Below, one piece after another: positions 1 through 7,397 of a stretch of 64,000 bases of DNA. The notes under the pieces are model-generated. The model did no database searches. It was given only the letters and a program-made list of their open reading frames with translations, and had not been told where the DNA came from. How positions within the stretch are numbered: the first letter of the stretch is position 1; the number at the start of each line of letters is the position of its first letter. The stretch comes from Luteolibacter flavescens (GTDB taxonomy: Bacteria > Verrucomicrobiota > Verrucomicrobiia > Verrucomicrobiales > Akkermansiaceae). The stretch spans positions 124,001-188,000 of the forward strand of contig NZ_JAPDDS010000006.1 in assembly GCF_025950085.1 (NCBI RefSeq), read 5' to 3'. Made by a program: the position numbers and the translations under genes.

Positions 1-1
1 G

Positions 2-526
2 GCCAGCCTCAAGCCCACCAAGGAGGGCAGCATCGCGGCATGCATGGTGGAGCTGGCGACCGCAGATCTCCACATCCGCGAGACCGAGGGCAGCAACCGC
101 GGCCCCGGCATCGAGAAGTATTGGTCAGCCACAAGCTATCCGGGCGGCTACGAGGCCCGCCAGCCATACTGTGCGGCCGCGGTCTGCTGGTGGGTGGAGC
201 AGGCTGCCAAGGATGTGGGCTACACAGCTCTGCCGCTGCTCCGATCTGCCCGTGCTTTCGATTTCCACCAGTGGGGGAAGACGAACGACTCGGCGGGGCG
301 GAAGGTCTCGGTCATCGCCAAGAGCGACGAGATCCTCCCGGGCGACATCATCGTCTTCTCGTTCTCCCACGTCGGCATCGCCGAGGCCCGCTCCCCCAAA
401 GGACGCGACGTCCAGACCATCGAGGCGAACACCTCGCCCTCCAGCACCAACAACGAAGGCGGCGGCGTTTACCGTCGCACCCGCTCCCGCAACCTCATCC
501 GCGCCATCGTGCGCATCACCGCCTGA
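2..526 (+). CDS. CHAP-type phage endolysin / peptidoglycan hydrolase (5' end off window)
   Basis: The frame is open to the left edge, so the protein is truncated at its N-terminus; an internal ATG at 44 is probably not the true start. The visible 174 residues read as a CHAP amidase/endopeptidase. A catalytic-type cysteine sits in the context PYCAAAVCWWV, the histidine in FSHVGIAEA, and a following acidic/Asn block is IEANTSPSS. The C-terminal GGGVYRRTRSRN run is common in phage lysins of this group. It would cleave peptidoglycan at lysis. It is followed after 7 bp by a small membrane protein, the usual order of a lysis cassette. Family assignment is by motif reading only. Confidence 0.7.
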   Translation, partial: ASLKPTKEGSIAACMVELATADLHIRETEGSNRGPGIEKYWSATSYPGGYEARQPYCAAAVCWWVEQAAKDVGYTALPLLRSARAFDFHQWGKTNDSAGRKVSVIAKSDEILPGDIIVFSFSHVGIAEARSPKGRDVQTIEANTSPSSTNNEGGGVYRRTRSRNLIRAIVRITA

Positions 527-533
527 TTCTCCA

Positions 534-902
534 GTGAACACTCTCTCCAGCTTCATCGCCGACACCTCCGGTCACTCCGAAAAGGTCCTGATATACACCC
601 TCATCGGCGGTCACGTCGTCACCCTCGTCACCCTCATCGTGAAGGCGATCATCGACCAGATGAACCGCGTGCAGGACCGCCTGGACAAGCAACTGGCACT
701 CACGGAAGGGAGGCAGCGGGAAACCCGGCTTGTCGCGAAGATCGACGAAAACACCAAGATCTCGAAGGAGGCTTTCGTGGCCGCGAACGGGCACAACGAG
801 AAGATCGCGACGGCCGTCGAGCTGGCACAGAAGGCAATGGAGACCGCCGCAACGAAGGAGGTGCATGCCACTGTCGAGCTGCGGCAGGCGGAGACCAAGT
901 AG
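534..902 (+). CDS. Small membrane/coiled-coil protein, putative holin or spanin-like lysis accessory
   Basis: The start is a GTG at 534, seven bases after the endolysin stop; the longer open frame from 171 is out-of-frame readthrough of the lysin. The 122-residue product has one hydrophobic segment at about residues 16-40 (LIYTLIGGHVVTLVTLIV) followed by a long charged helix rich in Lys, Glu and Gln with coiled-coil character. One membrane helix plus a coiled coil beside an endolysin suggests a holin or spanin-type accessory, but there is no diagnostic motif. Function is inferred from position. Confidence 0.55.
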   Translation: MNTLSSFIADTSGHSEKVLIYTLIGGHVVTLVTLIVKAIIDQMNRVQDRLDKQLALTEGRQRETRLVAKIDENTKISKEAFVAANGHNEKIATAVELAQKAMETAATKEVHATVELRQAETK

Positions 903-955
903 AAGGTGCGCCCACCTTCCTTAGGCGAAATTGATATTCGACCCCATGATCATGT

Positions 956-1981
956 ATGCAAATCGCCTTGATTACCACGTCGCTCCTCATCATCTGTGGG
1001 ATGTCTAGACTCCCACATATGATTGTTCGTGCCTTCGGATTCGCCATTGACGCCTCTATTTTCCCCCCTGCGATGCCCATCGACTCCCCATTTGTCGGGC
1101 TAAAAGATCATGGGACGTCAGCTTTAGATCCTCGAAAAGAGACTATTCACGGAACTGCGACATTGGTGAAGCATGCCTTCCGCAACGTAGAACAAGAGTG
1201 GTGGGCTGGTATCATTCTGAAAGCTCGAGACGCAAGGTCCTTCAGTAAGCTGGTTAGGGCTGGCGGAGCGATTCGGATGACAGCCGAAGAACTAAAAGAT
1301 GGGAAAATTGCGGAGAGCGCCTACTTCCTAGCTCATCCCACGTCGGGCCGTGGCCTTGTTGCCACTTATTGGGGTGCCCCCGGAGGAACCACGATCGAAC
1401 GGGCGCTCAAAAAGACGTTCACTGCACGACAGAAGACCTTGCGGCAAGAAGCTCTCTCGGCAGCCACTAGCGACAAGGATCGCGCAGCCATCCTTAAGCA
1501 CTACAAAGGTGCCCTGAGGGTCAAGGCTCAGATAAGAGATGGCTCGATGGCTGAGTATTTGAAGGACATGAAGACGAAGTCCTTGGACATCAAAATTACT
1601 TCGGTGGAGAACCGTGACAGGCTGTTCCGGACGGCCCCCCCCAAGTCGGTCACTCGAACGGAACATTACGTGTTTCCCCCGAACTTCGCTTTCAACTCCG
1701 AACTCGCAGAGGCAGCCGAACTGGAAATTTCCCAGTTGGAGGGAGTTGAGGCGACGTTCAAAGGCGTTAATTCTAAGGGCGCACCGCAGACGGTGAGTAA
1801 TGTCGAATTAAAGAATAAGCTCGTTTTTGCCACGGCTGAGTACGACGAACTTCACGGGGACTTCTTCGCCTTCAATCATGACGAGCATGGGAGCAACATC
1901 GCCGAGTCACCGGTGATTGACTGGCTGAAAAAGGTTCTCAATCATGGCTCTGTTCATCAGAATCTCGTCACACCCCAATGA
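956..1981 (+). CDS. Hypothetical soluble protein, first gene of a two-gene module
   Basis: Up to 341 residues, not recognised. In-frame ATGs at 956, 1001 and 1019 are all possible starts and none has a convincing Shine-Dalgarno sequence. Starting at 956 would add a short hydrophobic N-terminus; starting at 1019 gives a fully soluble protein. The chain is mixed alpha/beta in composition, with a Lys/Arg-rich middle (about residues 145-215) and an acidic C-terminal part. Its stop overlaps the start of a membrane-protein gene by 4 bp, so the two are translationally coupled. A soluble protein plus a membrane partner next to lysis genes is a common layout for prophage exclusion cargo, but no family evidence supports a specific role. 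Confidence 0.6.
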   Translation: MQIALITTSLLIICGMSRLPHMIVRAFGFAIDASIFPPAMPIDSPFVGLKDHGTSALDPRKETIHGTATLVKHAFRNVEQEWWAGIILKARDARSFSKLVRAGGAIRMTAEELKDGKIAESAYFLAHPTSGRGLVATYWGAPGGTTIERALKKTFTARQKTLRQEALSAATSDKDRAAILKHYKGALRVKAQIRDGSMAEYLKDMKTKSLDIKITSVENRDRLFRTAPPKSVTRTEHYVFPPNFAFNSELAEAAELEISQLEGVEATFKGVNSKGAPQTVSNVELKNKLVFATAEYDELHGDFFAFNHDEHGSNIAESPVIDWLKKVLNHGSVHQNLVTPQ

Positions 1982-2538
1982 TGAGAATTTTTGCGGCTTT
2001 CTGGCTTCTTCTTCCCTGCGCGCTGGGTTGGGGCGGGTGGTGGATTGCCGTCAACAGCGAGGAGCTCATGGGCGTTTCCACCGCGAAGTTTCTTGAGACT
2101 TTTGCTGCGTCGGCGAGGACTCCGATTTTTTCAGGATTTCTCACGATGGGCAGTTTTCTGCTGGCGATGAAAACGAATATTCTAGCCCGACTGAAAGAAT
2201 CCTACGACACAGAGACCCATAGGCTCGAATTTTTGAGGCGTAACTCGTTTAAACCAAGGGCGGAATGGGAAAGGTTTTACGCCCCACTTGAGCGGCTGAG
2301 TAGCGTACTTGGTTGGAACGTCATTGCATGCCTCGCCACGTCACTTTTGCAGATGACCATGGGTTTTTGGCTTCACCCAATTGGATTCGGCGCGTGTGTC
2401 GGTCTTGCTGGAGCATGCCTAGCGCTCCTTACCTACCTGACCTTTGAACTCATGAGATCCCACCGGGCATGGTTCGATACGATCAATGCGAAAGCAATTG
2501 ATGGGATCGACGATATCCCACGGAATGGAGCGTCGTAG
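1978..2538 (+). CDS. Four-helix membrane protein coupled to the upstream hypothetical gene
   Basis: A 186-residue protein whose ATG overlaps the upstream stop (ATGA). Hydrophobic segments are visible at about residues 4-27, 46-64, 112-135 and 139-160, separated by a charged cytoplasmic-looking loop that contains LKESYDTETHRLEFL. The C-terminus is soluble. No known family is recognised. The pairing of a soluble protein with a small four-helix membrane protein recalls the logic of phage-exclusion pairs such as RexA/RexB, in layout only; I see no sequence match. Confidence 0.6.
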   Translation: MMRIFAAFWLLLPCALGWGGWWIAVNSEELMGVSTAKFLETFAASARTPIFSGFLTMGSFLLAMKTNILARLKESYDTETHRLEFLRRNSFKPRAEWERFYAPLERLSSVLGWNVIACLATSLLQMTMGFWLHPIGFGACVGLAGACLALLTYLTFELMRSHRAWFDTINAKAIDGIDDIPRNGAS

Positions 2539-2634
2539 GGCGGTGAGCGGCATTCCAGTCATTTCAGGGACATTTCTTCTCAAGATCCATATGATCTCGG
2601 TGGTCATGCGAACCGGTAAGGCCGGCTTACAGGT

Positions 2635-3057
2635 TCATGACTCCTCTTCTTGAGTCGGCACTTCCCACCCGTTCCGTTCCAAGATCCACTCGATCTCATC
2701 AATCAGTCGGCGCTTCTCCGCTGGGGTGGCCACATAGATCTTGGTCCTGTCGTCAGCAAAAAGCGCCTCTCGCAGCCTCGGGAGGTAGCGCCGGCTTCTC
2801 TCGTCGCTTTCCGGAATCCAGAGGCCCGAACGGGTGCGATACTCCCGCCCACAATCGACGGCCGCCGCCGGTAGCTGCCAGATGCTGCCCTCAGCTCTGA
2901 CGATGAGGTCACGCCAACCGGTGCGCTCGAGCACCTCCAGCGGTGTCTTGTGGGCGAGGCCGACGGGCAGGATGATGCCGCGCTCGCCGTGGGCCCAGCC
3001 TCGCAGCCCTGGCCGCGGGTTCACTTGGCGGCGCACCGGCTCGTCGTTGAGTTCCAT
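2635..3057 (-). CDS. Hypothetical protein
   Basis: About 140 residues from an ATG at 3057; a GTG at 3084 would add nine residues. No signal peptide or membrane segment. The sequence has normal protein composition with several Trp and many Arg/Glu (for example WRDLIVRAEGSIWQLP) and an acidic C-terminus EVPTQEEES. It does not match a family I recognise. It lies convergently to the preceding coupled pair, inside the island. Confidence 0.45.
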   Translation of the reverse strand: MELNDEPVRRQVNPRPGLRGWAHGERGIILPVGLAHKTPLEVLERTGWRDLIVRAEGSIWQLPAAAVDCGREYRTRSGLWIPESDERSRRYLPRLREALFADDRTKIYVATPAEKRRLIDEIEWILERNGWEVPTQEEES

Positions 3058-3254
3058 GGGGTGTGCGGGGACTTCTCTTACCACTGCGAATGGAGTCCTA
3101 CTTGCGAATCATCAGAAGAACTGTGGTCAAGGCTGCCACCATCATGAGGACTGGGATGAAATAGGGCGACTCGAACATTGCCGATTCGCTACCTCATCCT
3201 CGGTGCGCAATGCAATCCAAAGACTCTGAAGTCGGCTGTGTCTGAGCAAATGTT

Positions 3255-3278
3255 GCCCCCCTCCACCCGGAGGGGGGC
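3255..3278. terminator. Perfect GC hairpin, terminator-like
   Basis: A perfect 10-bp stem (GCCCCCCTCC / GGAGGGGGGC) closes a 4-base loop. A second smaller hairpin, GGCGGG / CCCGCC, follows at 3291-3310. Neither has a long U-tract on the plus side. The 3058-3435 gap contains no other convincing feature. Confidence 0.5.
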
Positions 3279-3435
3279 TTGTATGACCCCGGCGGGCCTG
3301 TGGACCCGCCGGATACCATTTCACCGTATGCTGTCAGTGAGCTGCGGCGGGCGAACCTCCTACCGCGCGCCCGCCGTCCACGACTCACCGGTGAGAGATA
3401 ATCTTACATCATGGGGAGCGCCACCGAAGGATTCA

Positions 3436-3687
3436 TCAAAAGAGAACCTTTCCTTCGACCTTCCATCCATCGGTTTCTTTCGAACACCTCTGGAATTGGA
3501 AGGGGAACGATCGTGACGTGCTCGAAAAGTGGATCGTCAGCAGATCGCCAGGGTCAGGTTCAATCTGTCGATCTGCAACTAAGGTGCAGCCATGCCACTG
3601 ACTATCCTGAACAACGGGAAACGCGTATTTGGGCGACGGAAGTAGGCTACAGCACACTTCGCCGTTTCTCATCAGATGAGAGGCCAT
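3436..3687 (-). CDS. Possible small hypothetical protein
   Basis: An 83-residue frame (ATG at 3687, alternative ATG at 3672) with protein-like composition: interspersed Trp, aromatic and hydrophobic residues, for example DSQWHGCTLVADRQ, and a Lys/Glu C-terminus. The opposite-strand frames over the same stretch read as low-quality translations, which favours this one, but no family or ribosome-binding site supports it. If it is not a gene, 3085-3908 is non-coding apart from hairpins. Confidence 0.3.
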   Translation of the reverse strand: MASHLMRNGEVCCSLLPSPKYAFPVVQDSQWHGCTLVADRQIEPDPGDLLTIHFSSTSRSFPFQFQRCSKETDGWKVEGKVLF

Positions 3688-3751
3688 CTTCCAATATACT
3701 CGCGGACCGTTCTAGCGCCAGAACGCACAAAAACCAAATGACTGGGTGAAG

Positions 3752-3780
3752 CCCCCGCAGGAGCGCAACCCGCGGGGGCC
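3752..3780. terminator. GC hairpin, terminator-like
   Basis: Stem GCCCCCGC (3752-3759) pairs perfectly with GCGGGGGC (3773-3780) around a 13-base loop. It is the same style of GCCCC hairpin as those at 3255 and 4557. Confidence 0.5.
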
Positions 3781-3908
3781 TCTGCCGGAGTCCGATCTGA
3801 TCCCCTTGGTCAGATGGACGCGCTCACGACACGGTCAACAACGTCGGCGGGTTCCAAATAGTTTCGCGTGAGCGGTGCGAGATTTCTGATGGCAGCCATC
3901 GAGAAAAT

Positions 3909-4187
3909 CTAATCCCCCGCAGGTCCGCTCCCGGTTGAATCGGTCAGGATGAGCGTCTTGCCATCCTCAAGGCGTTTCAAGAGTCCTCGTTCGACGAGCC
4001 GAGATATTCGAGAAGACACCATCACCCGGGTGGACTGAGGAATCGGATCTCGCCGCGAAGGGCCCTTCGTCTTCCTCGGGTGGCCGTGCAGTTCCTGATA
4101 GATAAGCTCGGGCCAGCACTTCCCACCGTTTTTAGAGGCGAGGTCCAAAATGGCTTTCTGCTGCTTGCTTAGCCTGGAGCGGTTCAT
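3909..4187 (-). CDS. Winged-helix DNA-binding protein
   Basis: A 92-residue basic protein. The N-terminus (SKQQKAILDLASKNGG) and the later VMVSSRISRLVERGLLKRL followed by LEDGKTLILTD read as a winged helix: a recognition helix (SRISRLVERGLL) followed by a beta wing ending in a short strand. MarR/ArsR-like small regulators have this layout. A loop rich in Arg/Lys and Pro (about residues 36-52) interrupts the fold. It may control island genes; its operator is not evident. Confidence 0.6.
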   Translation of the reverse strand: MNRSRLSKQQKAILDLASKNGGKCWPELIYQELHGHPRKTKGPSRRDPIPQSTRVMVSSRISRLVERGLLKRLEDGKTLILTDSTGSGPAGD

Positions 4188-4303
4188 GGCCGGGAATTTC
4201 TGGCCGCGAAATCTAACTTATCGGTGATCTGCTTGCGAAGGTAATTCTTTCGTGTTCACTGCCTCACCCCCCGACACGCTGGCAGTTATTTGCCGGATCG
4301 GAG

Positions 4304-4371
4304 GTGCCCTCTCCTGGCGACGGAGAGGGCACCGATGAAAGTTTCGCCCTCTCCGCGAACAGAGAGGGCGA
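4304..4371. repeat. Tandem pair of related hairpins
   Basis: Two adjacent inverted repeats share the GCCCTCTC core. GTGCCCTCTC (4304-4313) pairs with GAGAGGGCAC (4323-4332), and TCGCCCTCT (4344-4352) pairs with AGAGGGCGA (4363-4371). Both stems are perfect, with loops of about 10 bases. They look like copies of one small palindromic element or a double stem-loop. The surrounding 4188-4556 interval has no convincing gene. Confidence 0.5.
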
Positions 4372-4556
4372 TGGGGAGGGGGGCAAGGCGACGGGATCGA
4401 ATCCGGTAGTCCATGCCCGAACTGTCGGAAGACTGCAGGAGCTTAGGAGCGAAGCTCGCTGCCGCTCACCGAATCGACGTTCACAGGTTATTCACAAGCC
4501 GCCCAGCCGATCATGCATTTTTTGCGGTATCGATTGTAAAAGCGCGTGAGAAAAGC

Positions 4557-4590
4557 AGAAGCCCCGCCGGGACAGACCCGCGGGGCTTCT
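4557..4590. terminator. Perfect 11-bp hairpin, terminator-like
   Basis: AGAAGCCCCGC (4557-4567) pairs perfectly with GCGGGGCTTCT (4580-4590) around a 12-base loop. It lies downstream of the minus-strand small-gene operon that ends at 4728 and could terminate it. Confidence 0.55.
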
Positions 4591-4727
4591 GGTCGGCACG
4601 CGGAACGGCCCCCCGACTGTCCCAGTTGCGTGCGCTGACGCCGGAATTTGATACGGAAACCGAGAATTTCTATCAGAAAGTGCAGGGTGGTTGAGAACTG
4701 CTTCTCACTGCGCACTTCACACCGACA

Positions 4728-5159
4728 CTACTCCTCGCCGTACTGGGCAATCACGAAGCGCCCGATCGCCTCAGTGACGGAGGCCGCAGAAATCTTGTCG
4801 AGGGGGAGGACGACCGCCTTTGCCGGAGACGTGGGGCTTTTGGCACTCGGGTAGAGGAAATGAATCACGTCAGAGTTTTCCAGCCACTGGAAGCGGGTAT
4901 CTGGAAGACCGGCTACAAGCATGACCTTCTCAAGAGCGCCTGGTGTGTTCCTGTTCTTGATCTGTGCCATTCTCCCGTTCTCGTTTAGGGCGGAACAGAT
5001 TTTCTCGAGTTCGGCGGCGATGATGGTCGTAAAAGCCTTCTCGGCCTCTGCGCGCAGCTCCTTTTGTCGTGATCGGCGCTCCTCATATTGAGCCATGAGT
5101 TCCGCGCTTTTGGCCTCGTCGCGAGCTATGCTTTTCCTGATGTGATCGTTGTAGTCCAT
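4728..5159 (-). CDS. Hypothetical coiled-coil protein
   Basis: I place the start at the ATG at 5159; the longer upstream frame is poor in quality. The 143-residue product begins MDYNDHIRKSIARDEAKSAE and forms a long charged helix (AQYEERRSRQKELRAEAEKAF) over about residues 10-55. A compact C-terminal domain has alternating hydrophobic residues (DVIHFLYPSAKS and KAVVLPLDKISAA). No family recognised. It is the last gene of a three-gene minus-strand operon that starts beside the tRNA. Confidence 0.6.
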   Translation of the reverse strand: MDYNDHIRKSIARDEAKSAELMAQYEERRSRQKELRAEAEKAFTTIIAAELEKICSALNENGRMAQIKNRNTPGALEKVMLVAGLPDTRFQWLENSDVIHFLYPSAKSPTSPAKAVVLPLDKISAASVTEAIGRFVIAQYGEE

Positions 5160-5244
5160 GTTCAAGGAGGTCAAATCTCGTCTGTTGGTTCGGCTGGTCC
5201 GGACGCAACCGAGGCTATGCAGAATTCTGCGTATGGGAAAAGGT

Positions 5245-5640
5245 TCACCATACGCAGAAGCCTTCAGGCCACAGGAGATCGCAGACTTTTTTGTTGTCGA
5301 TAAAGCTGATTCCCATCGTGGGGTCTGCCGTGACGGAATCCCGAATAGATCGCCGGGCTGCCTCGAAATTTCGATTTTGGATGCTGACGATCGCCATGAC
5401 GACGTATGCCTCAGCCGCGGTCCTCCTGTCTTGTTCGTCACCATGCCGCAAGATGCTGATCAAGTCCCTCACCAGCTCCCATTTCCTCCAATGGATCGCA
5501 CATGCCGTCCGTATCCGTATAGCCGGCGGCCCAGCCCGGTCTTGAGGGGGCAAAGTCTCAAGGGTGTCCCACGCTTCCTCATAGAGCTCTAGGGAAAGGA
5601 ATCCACTGGCCTCCCGAAGGATGGATGTGGAGTTCACCAC
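5245..5640 (-). CDS. Small TPR-like helical protein
   Basis: A 131-residue all-helical protein starting at GTG 5640, preceded by a GAGGT ribosome-binding site six bases upstream. Helix pairs such as SGFLSLELYEEAWDTLETLP and AYVVMAIVSIQNRNFEAARR, followed by DSVTADP, follow the tetratricopeptide pattern (small residue at helix crossings, W/Y, then A..A). It probably acts as a protein-binding scaffold. Its start overlaps the stop of the upstream small gene by 7 bp, so the two are co-transcribed and coupled. Confidence 0.65.
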   Translation of the reverse strand: MVNSTSILREASGFLSLELYEEAWDTLETLPPQDRAGPPAIRIRTACAIHWRKWELVRDLISILRHGDEQDRRTAAEAYVVMAIVSIQNRNFEAARRSIRDSVTADPTMGISFIDNKKVCDLLWPEGFCVW

Positions 5641-5849
5641 ACGTCACCTCGCCTTTCAAGGGCTGGAGGGTCCGGCAGCACCTGCAAGCCGGTGGAGAAA
5701 GCTGGGTTATTGGGCATGAAGACGCATTCCACTACTATGCGCCCTTCACCAACGGAAAACACGTAGCTCAGTTGCTTTGTTTGTTCGATGGTCATCGCGC
5801 CGATGAGGGCTTGGACAACGGCGTTTTCGTGGGGAGGGAGGGGGTCCAT
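5634..5849 (-). CDS. Small hypothetical protein, first gene of minus-strand operon
   Basis: A 71-residue product from ATG 5849. The upstream extension of the frame runs into the tRNA and is not coding. The body (VVQALIGAMTIEQTKQLSYV then FSVGEGRIVVECVFMP) looks like one helix followed by a beta hairpin. Not recognised. Its 3' end overlaps the TPR-like gene, and it begins about 60 bp after the terminator that follows the tRNA, so it must have its own promoter in that short gap. Confidence 0.5.
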   Translation of the reverse strand: MDPLPPHENAVVQALIGAMTIEQTKQLSYVFSVGEGRIVVECVFMPNNPAFSTGLQVLPDPPALERRGDVW

Positions 5850-5908
5850 TGGAGGGGCAATTCTATCGGACGAAAATCGGATTTGGTGGTCCGGGAGGTG
5901 ATTCCACG

Positions 5909-5935
5909 AAAAAGGCCCGGCTTTCGCCGGGCCTT
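5909..5935 (-). terminator. Rho-independent terminator of tRNA-Leu
   Basis: On the minus strand AAGGCCCGGC pairs with GCCGGGCCTT around a GAAA loop and is followed by a run of U (the complement of AAAAA at 5909-5913). It lies 14 bases downstream of the tRNA 3' end and is a textbook intrinsic terminator. Confidence 0.85.
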
Positions 5936-5948
5936 GATTCACAATAGA

Positions 5949-6033
<85 letters not shown>

Positions 6034-6174
6034 ATTGCTTTGTTGGTGGGCCGCGGATTTATGGGGCGGACCCGGGGTTTGCAAGAAATTCTTCAATCGA
6101 TTTTCGATTTTGTTCCGCGGGTGCTTCCCGCTTGCATGGCGGGGCCTGAAAGAGTGCCTTTTGCCCCCAGTCTC

Positions 6175-7263
6175 ATGGATGCCATCATTGCGGATTCCAT
6201 CGTCAAAGATTTCGGCAGCGTCAGGGCCCTGGACGGGGTGTCCGTGGAGGTGGCCGCGGGGGAGCTGTTTTTCCTGCTGGGTGCCTCGGGCTGCGGGAAG
6301 ACGACGCTGCTGCGGTGCATCGCGGGGCTGGAGACGCCGACTTCGGGAACGATTTCCTTTGGCGAGCGGGACGTGACCACGCTGCCGCCGCACAAGCGCG
6401 AGGCGGCGATGGTCTTCCAGAGCTACGCGCTGTGGCCGCACCTGAGCGTGGAGAAGAACGTGGCCTTCGGCCTGGAGGAGCGGAAGATCCCGCGGGCTGA
6501 GATCCGGCAGCGGGTGGGGGAGGCGCTGGACCTGGTGCACCTGACGGGGCTGGGGGAGCGGGGGATCGACCAGCTCTCCGGCGGCCAGCAGCAGCGGGTG
6601 GCGCTGGCGCGCGCACTGGTGGTGAGGCCGAAGTGCCTGCTGCTGGATGAACCGCTGTCAAATCTGGACGCGAAGCTGAGGATCGAGATGCGGCGGGAGA
6701 TCCGCCGGATCGTGAAGGAAGGCGGTCTGACGGCGATCTACGTGACGCACGATCAGGAGGAGGCGCTGTCGATGGCGGACCGGATGGCGGTGATGAACCG
6801 CGGGAAAATCGAGCAGCTCGGGACTTCGGAAGATGTTTACCGGAATCCCCACACGGCCTTCGTGGCGAGCTTCATCGGCGAGACGAATCTGATCAAGGGA
6901 CGCGTGGTCGAGGTGCGCGGCGAGTATGCGATGGTGAAGACGGAGGCTGGCCCGCTGGTGGGCCGGGTGACGCGCCCGGAGTGGCAGCCGGTGGCGGGGG
7001 ATGATGTGACGCTGTCCATCCGCCCGGAGGCCTGGCATGTGGAGGCGGCGAGCGGGGAAAACGGGGTGACGGGGAAAATCACCGAGCGCTCCTACCTGGG
7101 GCAGCGCATCCAGTATGTGGTGGATACTCCGCTGGGGCCGCAGCAGGTGGTGGAGCTGAATCCGCATGTGGTGCGGGAGCCGGGCGAGACGCCGGTGCGG
7201 CTGACGGCACGGCATGCGGACGTGGCGGTGCTACAGGTGCAGATGCAAGTGAACATGCGATAA
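6175..7263 (+). CDS. ABC transporter ATPase, FbpC/PotA (CUT1/Fe3+) type
   Basis: A 362-residue ATPase from ATG 6175; the frame upstream to 6040 overlaps the tRNA flank and is not coding. Visible motifs are Walker A GASGCGKTT, Q-loop FQSYALWP, signature LSGGQQQRVALARAL, Walker B LLLDEP and the H-loop YVTHDQEEA. A C-terminal TOBE-like domain follows from about residue 235. It energises import through the permease encoded two genes downstream. The next gene is a periplasmic binding protein, giving a complete importer. Substrate is not certain: the architecture fits ferric iron, with phosphonate, thiamine or polyamine as alternatives. Confidence 0.9.
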   Translation: MDAIIADSIVKDFGSVRALDGVSVEVAAGELFFLLGASGCGKTTLLRCIAGLETPTSGTISFGERDVTTLPPHKREAAMVFQSYALWPHLSVEKNVAFGLEERKIPRAEIRQRVGEALDLVHLTGLGERGIDQLSGGQQQRVALARALVVRPKCLLLDEPLSNLDAKLRIEMRREIRRIVKEGGLTAIYVTHDQEEALSMADRMAVMNRGKIEQLGTSEDVYRNPHTAFVASFIGETNLIKGRVVEVRGEYAMVKTEAGPLVGRVTRPEWQPVAGDDVTLSIRPEAWHVEAASGENGVTGKITERSYLGQRIQYVVDTPLGPQQVVELNPHVVREPGETPVRLTARHADVAVLQVQMQVNMR

Positions 7264-7289
7264 GGGGTGGCGGGAGCCGCCGGGATGTG

Positions 7290-7330
7290 ATGCGATTTTC
7301 ATGCGACGAGAGTTGATGCGGAGTAATGCG
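7290..7330. repeat. Cluster of short ATGCG repeats between ATPase and binding-protein genes
   Basis: ATGCG occurs four times within 41 bp (7290, 7301, 7316, 7326) and again at the start of the next gene (7401). It is followed by a TGACC-TGACC-TGACG run at 7339-7353. The rest of the 134-bp intergenic gap is unremarkable. It may be a slippage-prone or regulatory spacer. Confidence 0.35.
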
Positions 7331-7397
7331 ATGTGAGCTGACCTGACCTGACGACAGAGCCGACCGAGGCACCTTCCCCCTCTTTTCCCTTCCCCCC

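Noticed and set aside
3436-3960. Possible CRISPR-like regular spacing among the island hairpins
   Set aside because: The hairpins at 3255, 3752 and 4557 are unevenly spaced and differ in sequence; there is no repeat-spacer pattern.
4388-4420. ATCGAATCC stretch resembling a tRNA T-loop, a possible att remnant
   Set aside because: It does not match the 3' end of the tRNA-Leu at 5949, and no cloverleaf can be built around it.
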